Part shown: in pieces, positions 53,610 through 62,579 of the stretch | Layout: every line of letters begins with the position of its first letter | Numbering within the stretch: the stretch's first letter is position 1 | Assembly (NCBI RefSeq): GCF_900604385.1 | Contig: NZ_LR027382.1 | Coordinates: 248,001-312,000 of the forward strand | Reading direction: 5' to 3' | Length of the DNA: 64,000 bases | From: Alistipes megaguti | GTDB taxonomy: Bacteria > Bacteroidota > Bacteroidia > Bacteroidales > Rikenellaceae | The notes under the pieces: generated by a model | The model's input: only the letters and a program-made list of their open reading frames with translations | Database searches by the model: none | Told to the model about the DNA's origin: nothing | Program-made: the position numbers and the translations under genes

Positions 53610-54227
53610 TTACAGGAAGAGTACGGCCAGCATGGCCACCACGAAACCGCCGCAGAATCCGGCCAGCACCTGCGCGCCGTTGTGACAGCCGAGGTAGAGA
53701 CGTGCCGAGGCCAGCGCTCCGGCGGCAAGGATGGCGACCATGAGCGGGATGAGCATGTTGCCCACTCCGACGATGTTCATCACCACGAGCAGAGCCACCA
53801 CGGCCCCCATGCCGGTCAGGTGCAGACTGATCTTCCACCACAACGACACCACGAGGCACATCGCCTCACAACAGGCGGCCGCCACCATGAACTTGCGCAG
53901 AAAGATGGCCGAGGGGATCTTCGCAAAGGTGATGGCACAAAGGATGTAGCAGACGATTCCGACCGCCAGGGGCAGCCACCGTTCGCGACGGTTGTCCACC
54001 TTGAAACTGGAGATCCGCCCCAGCGAATGCAGCACGCCGAGCGCCAGGAACGGAATGACGATCGCATAGAGCACCACCACCCACATGAGGTAGAACTTCA
54101 CCTGCGTGGAGTAGTGGGCGAAGGTGGTCATCGTGAGCAGCACCGCCATCAGGTAGACCGGCAGCAGAAAGGGGTGCAGCACCCACGAGAGCGTATTGGC
54201 TATTTTCCGATAATTCATTGCATTCAT
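53610..54227 (-). CDS. PAP2-superfamily-like membrane protein
   Basis: A 205-residue integral membrane protein with about six hydrophobic helices (FLLPVYLMAVLLTMTTFAHY, LMWVVVLYAIVIPFLALGVL). It has a PAP2-like pair of motifs, SLHLTGMGAVV (in place of the usual SGH) and SARLYLGCHNGAQVLAGFCGG (R-x5-H-type). The degenerate first motif leaves activity uncertain; if active it would dephosphorylate an undecaprenyl- or phosphatidyl-phosphate. Start at 54227 or 54218 (both ATG); the frame further upstream is not supported. It follows rpoN by 76 nt, and a C9 run (54285-54293) lies in that gap. Confidence 0.72.
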   Translation of the reverse strand: MNAMNYRKIANTLSWVLHPFLLPVYLMAVLLTMTTFAHYSTQVKFYLMWVVVLYAIVIPFLALGVLHSLGRISSFKVDNRRERWLPLAVGIVCYILCAITFAKIPSAIFLRKFMVAAACCEAMCLVVSLWWKISLHLTGMGAVVALLVVMNIVGVGNMLIPLMVAILAAGALASARLYLGCHNGAQVLAGFCGGFVVAMLAVLFL

Positions 54228-54303
54228 GCTTTTTAAGGCCGCCCCGACGCGACCGGGCATCACTCAGCCCCGTTCTTTAGTTTTCCCCCCCCCTCCGCCG
54301 GGG

Positions 54304-55728
54304 TCAGATCTGCTTGCGCAGCCGCGCCACCGGGATGCCCAGCATCTCGCGGTACTTGGCCACCGTACGCCGCGCAATGCGGTATCCCTTCGAATTGAGG
54401 ATGTCCATCAGCGTCTCGTCGGTCAGCGGGTGGCGCTTGTCCTCGCCGTCGATACACTGCTGGAGGATGTGTTTGATCTCATAGCTCGAGACCTCCTCAC
54501 CCGATTCGGTCTGCATCGCCTCCGAGAAGAGCGACTTGAGCAGGATGATCCCGAACTGCGTCTGCACGTACTTGCTGTTGACCACGCGCGAGATGGTCGA
54601 GACATCGAGCCCCGTGCGGTCGGCAATATCCTTGAGAATCATCGGGCGGAGTTTCGAACGGTCGCCGTCCTTGAAGTACTCCTGCTGGTAGTCGAGAATG
54701 GTCTGCATCGTGCGCATCAGCGTGTCGTGGCGCTGCTTGATCGCCGAGATGAACCACTTGGCCGAGTCGATCTTGTTCTTGACGAACTGCAGCGCCTCCC
54801 GATCCTGCTCCTTGACCTTGCCGTCGGGACCCACCATGTCGCGGATCATGTCGACGTAGCGGCGGTTGATCCGCACCTCGGGGACGTTGTACGAATTCAT
54901 CGAGAGGTTGAAATGACCGTCCTGATAGTCGAGGATGAAATCCGGAATGATGTAGGGTGTCGTATCCGTTCCCCCCTCGGCATAGAGGTTGCCGGGTTTG
55001 GGCGAAAGGTGCTTGATCTCGGCAATGGCCTCGCGGAACTCATCCTCCGAGACCTGCAGCCGCGCCATCAGCTTCTCATAGTGCTTCTTGACAAACTCGT
55101 CGAAGTAGTCGGCCAGAATCCGGCGGGCCAACCGGCGCGGACGCGTATTGAGCGGCAGCTGGTCGATCTGCAGCAGCAGGCACTCGCGCAGGTCGCGGGC
55201 CCCGATCCCGGCCGGTTCCAGTTCGTGGATGATCCCCAGAATACGCGCCAGCTCCTCGGCCGAGGTCTCGATACCCACCGTAAAGGCGATGTCGTCGGCC
55301 ACCGACTCCAGGTCGCGGCGCAGGTAGCCGTCCTCGTCGAGACTGCCGACCAGATAGGTCGCCAGACGCATGTCGCGCTCCGAGAGGTTGCGGAAATTCA
55401 ACTGCTCGATGAGATACTCCTGCAGCGAGCGTCCTTCGGTCAGGTAGACCGGACGCTGCTTGTCGTCCTTCGAGTAGTTGTTGATGTGGCTCTTGTAGGA
55501 GGGGGTATCGTCTTCGCGCAGGTATTCGTCGACGGAGATCTCCTGCGGCTGCAGGTCTTCGTCCTCGGCGGAACGTTCCTCCTCCTCGAGGACGATGTTG
55601 TCTTCGATCTCCTGCTTGATGCGCTGTTCGAGCTGCACGGTAGGCAGCTCCAGCAGCTTGATCATCTGAATCTGTTGCGGAGAGAGCTTCTGCTGAAGCG
55701 AAAGTACCTGTTTCTGATTGATTGCCAT
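54304..55728 (-). CDS. rpoN: RNA polymerase sigma-54 factor
   Basis: Alternative sigma factor that needs AAA+ activators. It has 474 residues. Region I starts IKQKQVLSLQQKLSPQQIQM-like (LSLQQKLSPQQIQMIKLLEL). The acidic region II, core-binding domain, HTH (LSTISRVVNSKYVQTQFG-type) and the C-terminal RpoN box (RRTVAKYREMLGIPVAR) are all present. No bEBP (sigma-54 activator) is in the window. Preceded by a 390-nt gap to asnS. Confidence 0.96.
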   Translation of the reverse strand: MAINQKQVLSLQQKLSPQQIQMIKLLELPTVQLEQRIKQEIEDNIVLEEEERSAEDEDLQPQEISVDEYLREDDTPSYKSHINNYSKDDKQRPVYLTEGRSLQEYLIEQLNFRNLSERDMRLATYLVGSLDEDGYLRRDLESVADDIAFTVGIETSAEELARILGIIHELEPAGIGARDLRECLLLQIDQLPLNTRPRRLARRILADYFDEFVKKHYEKLMARLQVSEDEFREAIAEIKHLSPKPGNLYAEGGTDTTPYIIPDFILDYQDGHFNLSMNSYNVPEVRINRRYVDMIRDMVGPDGKVKEQDREALQFVKNKIDSAKWFISAIKQRHDTLMRTMQTILDYQQEYFKDGDRSKLRPMILKDIADRTGLDVSTISRVVNSKYVQTQFGIILLKSLFSEAMQTESGEEVSSYEIKHILQQCIDGEDKRHPLTDETLMDILNSKGYRIARRTVAKYREMLGIPVARLRKQI

Positions 55729-56119
55729 ATCGAATCCAAATTAAGAATAAGAATCTCCTTCCAATTTGGTTTCTTCATTTCGGGTTTGTTCGGGTTTTCC
55801 ACATTCAGGGGTGGTCGATCGCCGCTCGAGCAGCGGACTCCGGGGGATAAACTTCCTCGCCCCAAAGTCCCGATGCCCCTGCTACAGGCTCGCTAAGGCC
55901 AACTTCTCCCACTGCCGGGTTCCGATGACCGTCCCTGCTCCAGACTCACAAAGGCCAATACCCACACACCCTTCGGGGCGCTCAATACCGGGCCAGCCCG
56001 TCTCCCGCGATCGGTGTCCGAAGCTGCGTCACCGCAGCCTCCGGCCCTGACCGGGAAGGGTTTGTTGCCGGTCGGTCGTCGTCCAAGGCGTACCGGCCGC
56101 AAGTACGGCAACCGACCGA
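55729..56119. other. Noncoding gap with a 25-bp imperfect direct repeat
   Basis: A 25-bp segment at 55878-55902 recurs at 55934-55958 (period 56, four differences), with weaker similarity just upstream of each copy. The rest shows no gene, RNA or terminator that I can support. A weak -7-like box (minus-strand TTAATTTG, 55737-55744) precedes rpoN. Confidence 0.6.
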
Positions 56120-57508
56120 TCAGAAATCGGCGTGCATCGGTGTACGCGGGAAGGGCTGTACGTCGCGGATGTTGGTCAGACCGGTGACGAACAACAGCAG
56201 ACGGTCGAAGCCCAGACCGAAGCCCGAGTGGGGAGCCGATCCCCAGCGGCGCGTATCAAGATACCACCACAGTTCGCGCTCGTTCATGCCGAGCTCCTTG
56301 ACGCGGCGGTTCAGCTTCTCGTAGTCGGCCTCACGCTCCGAGCCGCCGATGATCTCGCCGATGCCCGGGAAGAGAACATCCATGGCGCGCACGGTCTTTC
56401 CGTCATCGTTCTGCTTCATGTAGAAGGCCTTGATATCCTTCGGATAGTTGATCAGGATCACCGGGCGCTTGAAATGCTCCTCGACCAGGTAGCGCTCGTG
56501 CTCCGACTGCAGGTCGCAGCCCCAGTCGCACGGGAATTCGAACTTGCGGCCCGAAGCCTTCAGGATCTCGATACCCTCGGTGTAGTCGAGGCGTTTGAAA
56601 TCGTTGTGCAGCACGAACTTCAGCCGGTCGATCAGCCCCTTGTCCCACATCTTGTTCATGAACTCGAGGTCCTCCTTGCAGTTGTCCAGCGCATACTGGA
56701 TCAAGTACTTGAGGAAATCCTCGGCCAGCTCCATATCGTCCTCCAGGTCGTAGAACGCCGCTTCGGGTTCGATCATCCAGAACTCCGAGGCGTGGCGCGG
56801 CGTGTTGGAGTTTTCGGCGCGGAACGTTGGGCCGAACGTATAGATGCGGCCCAGCGACAGGGCGCCCAGCTCACCTTCGAGCTGTCCCGAAACGGTCAGA
56901 TTGCACGACTTGCCGAAGAAGTCCTTCGTATAGTCGACCTTTCCCTCCTCGGTCTTGGGCAGATTGTTCAGGTCGAGCGTCGTGACCTGGAACATGGCGC
57001 CGGCCCCTTCGCAGTCCGAAGCGGTGATGATCGGCGTATGGAAGTAGTAGAATCCGTTCCTGTTGAAATACTCGTGGATGGCGTAGGCCATGGCGTGGCG
57101 GATACGCAGCACGGCGCCGAAGGTATTGGTCCTCGGACGCAGGTAGGCGATGTCACGCAGGAACTCCAGCGAGTGGCCCTTCTTCTGCAGGGGATAGGTA
57201 TCGGGGTCGGCCGTACCGTAGATCTCGATCCGCTCGGCCTGCACCTCGACGCCCTGACCGGCCCCGGGCGAGGCAACCAGCCGGCCGTCGACACGGATGC
57301 AGGCTCCCGTCGTAATGGGCTTGAGCTGCTCCTCGCTGATCTTCGACAGATCGACCACCACCTGTATGTTGTTCACGCACGACCCGTCGTTCATGGCGAT
57401 AAAGGCCACGTTCTTGTTGCCGCGCTTGGTGCGCACCCAACCTTTGACGACGATGTCGCTGTCCACGACCCCCGACTTGAGGATTTCTGCGATTCTCTGC
57501 GTTTTCAT
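56120..57508 (-). CDS. asnS: Asparagine-tRNA ligase
   Basis: Class IIb aminoacyl-tRNA synthetase. It has 462 residues. The N-terminal OB-fold anticodon-binding domain (VVKGWVRTKRGNKNVAFIAM) is followed by the catalytic core with motif 2 (FGPTFRAENSNTPRHASEFW) and motif 3 (GFGLGFDRLLLFVTG), ending at RDVQPFPRTPMHADF. A promoter with perfect spacing lies 45 nt upstream and overlaps that of the divergent GH2-like gene. Confidence 0.97.
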   Translation of the reverse strand: MKTQRIAEILKSGVVDSDIVVKGWVRTKRGNKNVAFIAMNDGSCVNNIQVVVDLSKISEEQLKPITTGACIRVDGRLVASPGAGQGVEVQAERIEIYGTADPDTYPLQKKGHSLEFLRDIAYLRPRTNTFGAVLRIRHAMAYAIHEYFNRNGFYYFHTPIITASDCEGAGAMFQVTTLDLNNLPKTEEGKVDYTKDFFGKSCNLTVSGQLEGELGALSLGRIYTFGPTFRAENSNTPRHASEFWMIEPEAAFYDLEDDMELAEDFLKYLIQYALDNCKEDLEFMNKMWDKGLIDRLKFVLHNDFKRLDYTEGIEILKASGRKFEFPCDWGCDLQSEHERYLVEEHFKRPVILINYPKDIKAFYMKQNDDGKTVRAMDVLFPGIGEIIGGSEREADYEKLNRRVKELGMNERELWWYLDTRRWGSAPHSGFGLGFDRLLLFVTGLTNIRDVQPFPRTPMHADF

Positions 57509-57552
57509 AGGATATAGATAGGATATTCAGTTCACACGTTTTTCCGAATTGC

Positions 57553-57598
57553 CAAAGTTAGCCATTATTTGCGATTTGACAAAAAAAAAGTACCTTTG
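57553..57598. promoter_or_regulatory. Overlapping divergent promoters of asnS and the GH2-like gene
   Basis: Minus: TTTG (57580-57583), 19 nt, TAACTTTG (57553-57560), for asnS. Plus: TTTG (57568-57571), 19 nt, TACCTTTG (57591-57598), for the GH2-like gene. Both are near-perfect and share 57568-57583. Confidence 0.85.
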
Positions 57599-57623
57599 TC
57601 GTGCTTATCTATCTCAGCATACG

Positions 57624-58961
57624 ATGAAACGAACGTTATGGACGGCTGCGCTGGCAGCCTGCACGCTGACGGCTGCTGCCCAGGAGGAATCCGCAGCCCG
57701 CCCCCTGGCCGAGGGTGGCCGCATCTTCCGCACCGAGGTGGTCCCCTACAACGCCCGCCACGACGCCGATGCCCGCAACCGCCAGGCCGGAGGCTACTGG
57801 ATGGAGTTCCGTCCCGAACTGATCACCCGCTCCGAGGGCGAGATCAGCGCCTTCTACGGCGCGAAAATCGACATCCCGTTCGAATGGACCGACGGTCGCG
57901 TCTTCCTCCACCTCGAAAATACGGGCGCCGGCTACTCGCTGTGGCTCAACGACCGGCCCGTGGCCGAGGTCAACGATCCGCTGACCCCCGCGGAGTTCGA
58001 CCTGACGCCCTACGTCCGACAGGGGGTCAACTCGTTCCGCGTGCTGATGCACGCCCGGCGCCTGGCGATCGACGGCCAGGGAGTGCAGCGTCCGCTCTTC
58101 GAAAACAGCTACCTCTATTACCAGAACCGGCGTTCGATCGCCGACTTCGAGATCGCCCTGGTCCCCGACACGCTGGGGCGCGAATTCGGCATGCTCGATC
58201 TGAAGATCATCGCCTGCAACGCCTACAATTACGACGAACCCGTCACCGTGGGGTACGACATCTACTCGCCGGACGGCAAACTGCAGGAGTTCAACATGAC
58301 CGAGATCACCATCCCGGGCCGTTCGACCGATACGGTGCGCTACACGCCGCTGATCTACCACACCTATGAGCACAAGTGGGAGGCCGGAAGCAAAAATCCG
58401 CCCCTCTACAGCGTGATGCTCTTCACGCGCCGCAACGGCGTCTACAAGGAGTACATGCCCCTGAAGATCGGATTCGGCAAGACGGAACTCGTCGACGGAC
58501 GACTCATGCGGCTGGGCAAGGAGCTGCGGCTGGTCAAGGCCCAATACAACGCCGCCGCCGACCGCAAGACGACCCTTTCGGAGCTCAAGGCACTGAAGGC
58601 CAAGGGAAACAATACGATCTGCCCGAACTATCCGCAGCCCGTGTGGTTCTACGAACTGTGCGACCAGCTGGGGCTCTACGTCATCGACCGTGCGGCGATC
58701 GACGCCCCCGAGAAGCGCGATGACCGCCGCGTGGGCGGCACGCCGTCGAACGATCCGCGTCTGGTCGACGAGTACATCGAACGCGTCAAGTCGATGTACT
58801 ACCGCTCGCGCAACTTCACCTGCGTGGTGGCCTACGACCTGGGCTGCCCCTCGGGAAACGGCTACAACATGTACAAGGCCTACGAGTGGCTCAAGTCGGT
58901 GGAGAAGTCGCGGCCGGTGATCTACTCCGACGCCGACGGCGAGTGGAACAGCGACCTCTGA
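57624..58961 (+). CDS. GH2-family-like secreted protein lacking the catalytic glutamates
   Basis: 445 residues. Signal peptide (TLWTAALAACTLTAAAQ). Then the GH2 domain order: sugar-binding jelly-roll (VFLHLENTGAGYSLWLND, LTPAEFDLTPYVRQGVNSFR), an Ig-like domain (LDLKIIACNAYNYDEPVTVG) and the start of the TIM barrel (LKALKAKGNNTICPNYPQPV, FYELCDQLGLYVIDRA). Active GH2 enzymes have an Asn-Glu at the end of the fourth strand (SLGNESG-type). Here the site reads DLGCPSGNGYN, so the acid/base Glu is replaced by Pro (about 408-409). The chain then ends about 30 residues later, before the nucleophile. ATG 57624 fits the promoter; the frame to 57549 is upstream of it. Intact reading frame, so probably functional as a non-enzyme. 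Confidence 0.78.
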   Translation: MKRTLWTAALAACTLTAAAQEESAARPLAEGGRIFRTEVVPYNARHDADARNRQAGGYWMEFRPELITRSEGEISAFYGAKIDIPFEWTDGRVFLHLENTGAGYSLWLNDRPVAEVNDPLTPAEFDLTPYVRQGVNSFRVLMHARRLAIDGQGVQRPLFENSYLYYQNRRSIADFEIALVPDTLGREFGMLDLKIIACNAYNYDEPVTVGYDIYSPDGKLQEFNMTEITIPGRSTDTVRYTPLIYHTYEHKWEAGSKNPPLYSVMLFTRRNGVYKEYMPLKIGFGKTELVDGRLMRLGKELRLVKAQYNAAADRKTTLSELKALKAKGNNTICPNYPQPVWFYELCDQLGLYVIDRAAIDAPEKRDDRRVGGTPSNDPRLVDEYIERVKSMYYRSRNFTCVVAYDLGCPSGNGYNMYKAYEWLKSVEKSRPVIYSDADGEWNSDL

Positions 58962-58967
58962 CGCTTC

Positions 58968-59441
58968 ATGAACATCGAACTGATCCTGATCGGCAAGACC
59001 GACTCGAAGGAGGTCGCCGCGCTGGTCGAGCTCTACGCCCGGCGGGTGAACCACTACTGCCGTTTCGCCGTAACGACACTGCCCGACGTGCGCAACACGA
59101 AGAGTCTGAGCATCAAGCAGCAGCGCACGGCCGAGGGTGAAGCCATCCTGCGCCAGCTCTCGGACGGGGACTACGTCACGCTGCTCGACGAACGGGGCAC
59201 CGAATACCGCTCGGTGGAGTTTGCGCTGTGGCTGCAGAAGCGGCTGAACAGCGGCGTCAAACGTCTCGTACTGGTCATCGGGGGCCCCTACGGCTTCTCC
59301 GACGAGGTCTACGAGAGGGCCGATGCAAAGCTGTCGCTCTCGCGCATGACCTTTTCGCACCAGATCGTGCGGGCGATCTTCGCCGAACAGATCTACCGCG
59401 CCTTCACGATCCTCAACAACGAACCCTATCACCACGAATAA
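58968..59441 (+). CDS. rlmH: 23S rRNA (pseudouridine1915-N3)-methyltransferase RlmH
   Basis: SPOUT-class methyltransferase of 23S rRNA. It has 157 residues. ELILIGKTDSKEVAALVELY at the N-terminus, the Leu-rich LLDERGTEYRS core, and the trefoil-knot SAM loop VLVIGGPYGFSDEV (about residues 103-116) followed by RADAKLSLSRMTFSHQI. It starts 6 nt after the GH2-like stop, so is probably cotranscribed with it, and ends 4 nt before the LuxR-type gene. Confidence 0.96.
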   Translation: MNIELILIGKTDSKEVAALVELYARRVNHYCRFAVTTLPDVRNTKSLSIKQQRTAEGEAILRQLSDGDYVTLLDERGTEYRSVEFALWLQKRLNSGVKRLVLVIGGPYGFSDEVYERADAKLSLSRMTFSHQIVRAIFAEQIYRAFTILNNEPYHHE

Positions 59442-59445
59442 CGCC

Positions 59446-60021
59446 ATGCAGCCGACCCCCGCAATAGCCGTCCTGACCTCCAACATCCTCGTGGGTGCGG
59501 GGCTGCGTTCGATGCTCGAAAAGATGGTTCCGCAGGCCTCGGTCGAGCTGCTGCGCACCTTCGAGGCCTATCTCGAGGCGGGACCCGACCGCTATGTTCA
59601 CTGCTTTGTCGCGGCTCCGGTCTTCCGGGCCCACAGTGCCTTCTTCCGCGAACGCTGCCACCGCACGATCGTGCTGACCCACGGAAGCCCGTGTCCGGGG
59701 ATGCACGCGCTCGACGTCGACACCGACGAGGAGGAGTTCGTCCACGCGCTGGTCCGCATGCAGCAGCACGTGCGGCGCCCCGAACACACGCTCAGCGACC
59801 GCGAACCCGCCGCACAGCCCCTCTCCGAACGCGAAACCGAGGTGCTGACGCTCATCGCCCGCGGGCTGATCAACAAGGAGATCGCCGACCGGCTGGGTAT
59901 CGGGCTGACGACGGTCATCTCCCACCGCCGCAACATCATGGAGAAACTCGGCATCCGCTCGGTGGCCGGGCTGGCCGTCTATGCGCTGACCTCCGGGCTG
60001 GTCGACGCTGACGAGATCTGA
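59446..60021 (+). CDS. LuxR-type regulator with degenerate receiver domain
   Basis: 191 residues. The N-terminal ~115 residues have the receiver length and order but lack the acidic pair (AIAVLTSNILVGAG) and the phospho-acceptor Asp (VHCFVAAPVF). The C-terminal HTH is complete: LSERETEVLTLIARGLINKE, IADRLGIGLTTVISHRRNI, MEKLGIRS (about residues 125-175). So it probably acts without phosphorylation, perhaps by ligand or protein binding. It is followed by a TonB-dependent receptor and a calycin-like lipoprotein on the same strand, which it may control. A 280-nt gap with a G9 run separates it from the receptor. Confidence 0.85.
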   Translation: MQPTPAIAVLTSNILVGAGLRSMLEKMVPQASVELLRTFEAYLEAGPDRYVHCFVAAPVFRAHSAFFRERCHRTIVLTHGSPCPGMHALDVDTDEEEFVHALVRMQQHVRRPEHTLSDREPAAQPLSERETEVLTLIARGLINKEIADRLGIGLTTVISHRRNIMEKLGIRSVAGLAVYALTSGLVDADEI

Positions 60022-60301
60022 CAAGAGAGAGGGGGGGGGCCGCGGCCGCCGACAACCGACGACGCAACCGACCGTCACGTCAGGAACCCCACAACCGACC
60101 GTTGCAACCGTCCTCACGACTGACCGCCGCAACAAAACCCACGACCGGACCCTTGGCCGGCAGGCAGAGAGCTGACAGCGCACCGGCAGCGCACCACCGC
60201 ATCCTGAAACAACCCGCTCCTCATAAATTAGGATTGCGGCTTTCGCCGGAAAAGCGTTAATTTGCATCGCAAAACCGCTGAAAAAAGTATCCGACTGCCC
60301 G
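60022..60301. other. Intergenic region with a G9 run and short repeats
   Basis: G9 run at 60031-60039 after GAGAGA. Several copies of ACAACCGAC or GCAACCGACC-like phrases follow at 60051-60130. No gene is seen. Confidence 0.6.
60234..60264 (+). promoter_or_regulatory. Probable promoter of the TonB-dependent receptor gene
   Basis: TTG (60234-60236), 20 nt, TTAATTTG (60257-60264, one mismatch to TAnnTTTG). ATG at 60302. Confidence 0.55.
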
Positions 60302-62578
60302 ATGCCGATCCACAGACACCTCATTCCGCTGCTGATCCTCCCGATCCTTCTCGGGGCGGGGCACCGCGCCGTAGCGGCGGAGGACCCCGATGCGGAGATG
60401 GCCGACACGACGATCGTCGTCGACCGCGTGCAGGTGACGGCCATCAAGCAGGGTCCCGTGCTGCGCTCGACGGCCGTAGCGTCGTCAATCCTCGGCAGCC
60501 GCGCCGTCGAACGCCGCGGCATCTCCGCGCTGAAGGAGATCTCCTCGCTGGCCCCCAACTTCTACGTCCCGGACTACGGCTCGCGCATGACCTCGTCGGT
60601 CTATGTGCGGGGACTCGGCGCGCGGATCGACCAGCCGGTCATCGGCATGAACGTCGACAACGTGCCGGTACTCAACAAGAACGGATTCGATGCGGAGTTG
60701 GCCGACATCGAACGCATCGAGGTGCTGCGCGGCCCGCAGTCGACCCTCTACGGTCGCAACACGATGGGCGGCGTCGTGAACGTCTACACCCTCTCGCCCC
60801 TGACGTACGAAGGGGTGCGCGCCCTGGCCGAGTACGGCAGCGGCAACACGCTACGGCTGCGGGCCTCGGCCTACTGGCGGCCGCGGCCGGACGTGGGATT
60901 CTCCGTGACGGGCTTCTACACGCGTTCGGACGGCTTCTTCACCAACGACTGGAGCGGCCGCAAGTGCGACTGGGAGTGGCAGACCGGCGGACGCTGGCGC
61001 GTGCAGTGGGACAACGGCCGCGGTCTGCGGCTGGACAACACCTTCTCCGCGACCCGGCTCGAACAAGGCGGCTACCCCTATGCCTACGCCGGCGAACCGA
61101 TCGTCGAAGGGGGAGAGACGCTGCTTCGCCCGGGACAGATCGCCTACAACGACCCGAGCGGCTACCTGCGCACGTCGCTGAGCGACGGGCTGACGCTGCG
61201 CTACGACGCCCCGCGCTACAGCCTCTCGTCGATCACCAGCTACCAGTACCTCGACGACGCCATGACGCTCGATCAGGACTTCACGCCGCTCTCCTACTTC
61301 ACGCTGCGGCAGGCCATCCGCGAACACGCCCTGACGGAGGATCTCGTCATCCGTTCGCGCGGCACGGAGCGTTACGGATGGCTCTTCGGCGCCTTCGGAT
61401 TCTACCGCAACCAACGGATGGACGCCCCGGTGACCTTCAAGCGCACGGGCATCGAGCGGCTGATCCTCGACAATGCCAACACGTCGCCCGAGGTCCTCTA
61501 CTACACGATCGACTCCGACGAACTGCTGCTCTCGTCGGAGTTCCGCACGCCGACGTGGGGCGCGGCCCTCTATCACGAATCGCGACTCCAACTGGGGCGG
61601 TGGCTACTGACGGCCGGAGTGCGGGCCGACTTCGAACGCACGCGGATGAGCTACCGCAGCCGCGCCGATCTGGACTACCGGCTTAGCATCAACGGCGGGG
61701 AGCTCTCCCCGCAGCGGATCGCAATCGACGACCGCGACCGGCTGGCCCACTCCTACCTCGAGGTGCTTCCGAAGGTGACGGCGCTGTACGCCTTCGACCC
61801 GATGCGCAACCTCTACCTCTCGATCGCACGCGGCTACAAGGCCGGAGGCTTCAACACGCAGATGTTCTCCGACATTCTGCAGGAGAAGCTCCAGGGGGCG
61901 ATGGTCTCGGGCATCCCCGAGGTGGATCCGGAGCGGATGTCCTACCGTCCGGAGTACAGCTGGAACTTCGAGATGGGCGGTCACTTCTCGTGTCTGGACG
62001 GCGCCGTGCGGGGCGACTTCGCCCTCTTCTGGATCGAGGTGAGCGACCAGCAGCTGACCGTCTTCCCCGAAGGGCAGGCCACGGGCCGCATGATGGCCAA
62101 CGCCGGACGTTCGCGCAGCCGCGGTGCCGAGCTCTCGCTGCAGGTCTCGCCCTGCAAGGATTTCGACCTGAACCTCAACTACGGATACACCGACGCCCGC
62201 TTCGTGCGCTACCGCAGCGGTGTGGAGAACTACGCCGGGCGGCGCGTCCCCTATGCCCCGGAGCACACCTTCGCGGCCCGCGCCACGTGGAGCCGTCCGA
62301 CGGGCGTCGAGTGGCTGGGCGACGTGGTCGTCGAGGCCGGCGTCCAGGGGGCGGGCCCCATTGCGTGGAACGAGCAGAATTCGCTCACGGAGCCCTTCTA
62401 CGCACTGATGAATGCCTCCGTACGGCTCGAACACCGCCGCTGGTCGATCGGCGTGTGGGGCCGCAACCTCACGGGATCAGTATACAACGTATTCTATTTC
62501 AAGTCGATAGGACACGAGTTCGTCCAGCGCGGACGACCCCGGACCTTCGGCGTCACATTCACCCTAAACTTTCAATGA
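60302..62578 (+). CDS. TonB-dependent outer membrane receptor
   Basis: Active-transport gated channel in the outer membrane, energised by TonB. It has 758 residues. Signal peptide to about AVAAE; TonB-box-like DTTIVVDRVQVTA (about 37-49); plug domain (ISSLAPNFYVPDYGSRMTSS, VLRGPQSTLYGRNTMGGVVN, about 75-165); then the 22-strand barrel, ending in the aromatic-terminal TFGVTFTLNFQ. It has no SusC-type N-terminal carboxypeptidase-like domain and no SusD partner. That favours a siderophore, vitamin or heme type over a glycan transporter, by inference. The calycin-like lipoprotein gene begins 1 nt after its stop. Confidence 0.93.
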   Translation: MPIHRHLIPLLILPILLGAGHRAVAAEDPDAEMADTTIVVDRVQVTAIKQGPVLRSTAVASSILGSRAVERRGISALKEISSLAPNFYVPDYGSRMTSSVYVRGLGARIDQPVIGMNVDNVPVLNKNGFDAELADIERIEVLRGPQSTLYGRNTMGGVVNVYTLSPLTYEGVRALAEYGSGNTLRLRASAYWRPRPDVGFSVTGFYTRSDGFFTNDWSGRKCDWEWQTGGRWRVQWDNGRGLRLDNTFSATRLEQGGYPYAYAGEPIVEGGETLLRPGQIAYNDPSGYLRTSLSDGLTLRYDAPRYSLSSITSYQYLDDAMTLDQDFTPLSYFTLRQAIREHALTEDLVIRSRGTERYGWLFGAFGFYRNQRMDAPVTFKRTGIERLILDNANTSPEVLYYTIDSDELLLSSEFRTPTWGAALYHESRLQLGRWLLTAGVRADFERTRMSYRSRADLDYRLSINGGELSPQRIAIDDRDRLAHSYLEVLPKVTALYAFDPMRNLYLSIARGYKAGGFNTQMFSDILQEKLQGAMVSGIPEVDPERMSYRPEYSWNFEMGGHFSCLDGAVRGDFALFWIEVSDQQLTVFPEGQATGRMMANAGRSRSRGAELSLQVSPCKDFDLNLNYGYTDARFVRYRSGVENYAGRRVPYAPEHTFAARATWSRPTGVEWLGDVVVEAGVQGAGPIAWNEQNSLTEPFYALMNASVRLEHRRWSIGVWGRNLTGSVYNVFYFKSIGHEFVQRGRPRTFGVTFTLNFQ

Positions 62579-62579
62579 C

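Noticed and set aside
53031..54236. 401-codon open frame on plus strand
   Set aside because: Its first part is a piece of the GH97 pseudogene, and its second part is antisense to the PAP2-like gene.
54226..55896. 556-codon open frame on plus strand
   Set aside because: Antisense to rpoN, which has all its domains on the other strand.
55893..56111. 72-codon minus-strand frame between rpoN and asnS
   Set aside because: Low-complexity Arg/Gly/Pro/Ser composition, no ribosome site, no family; it covers the direct repeats.
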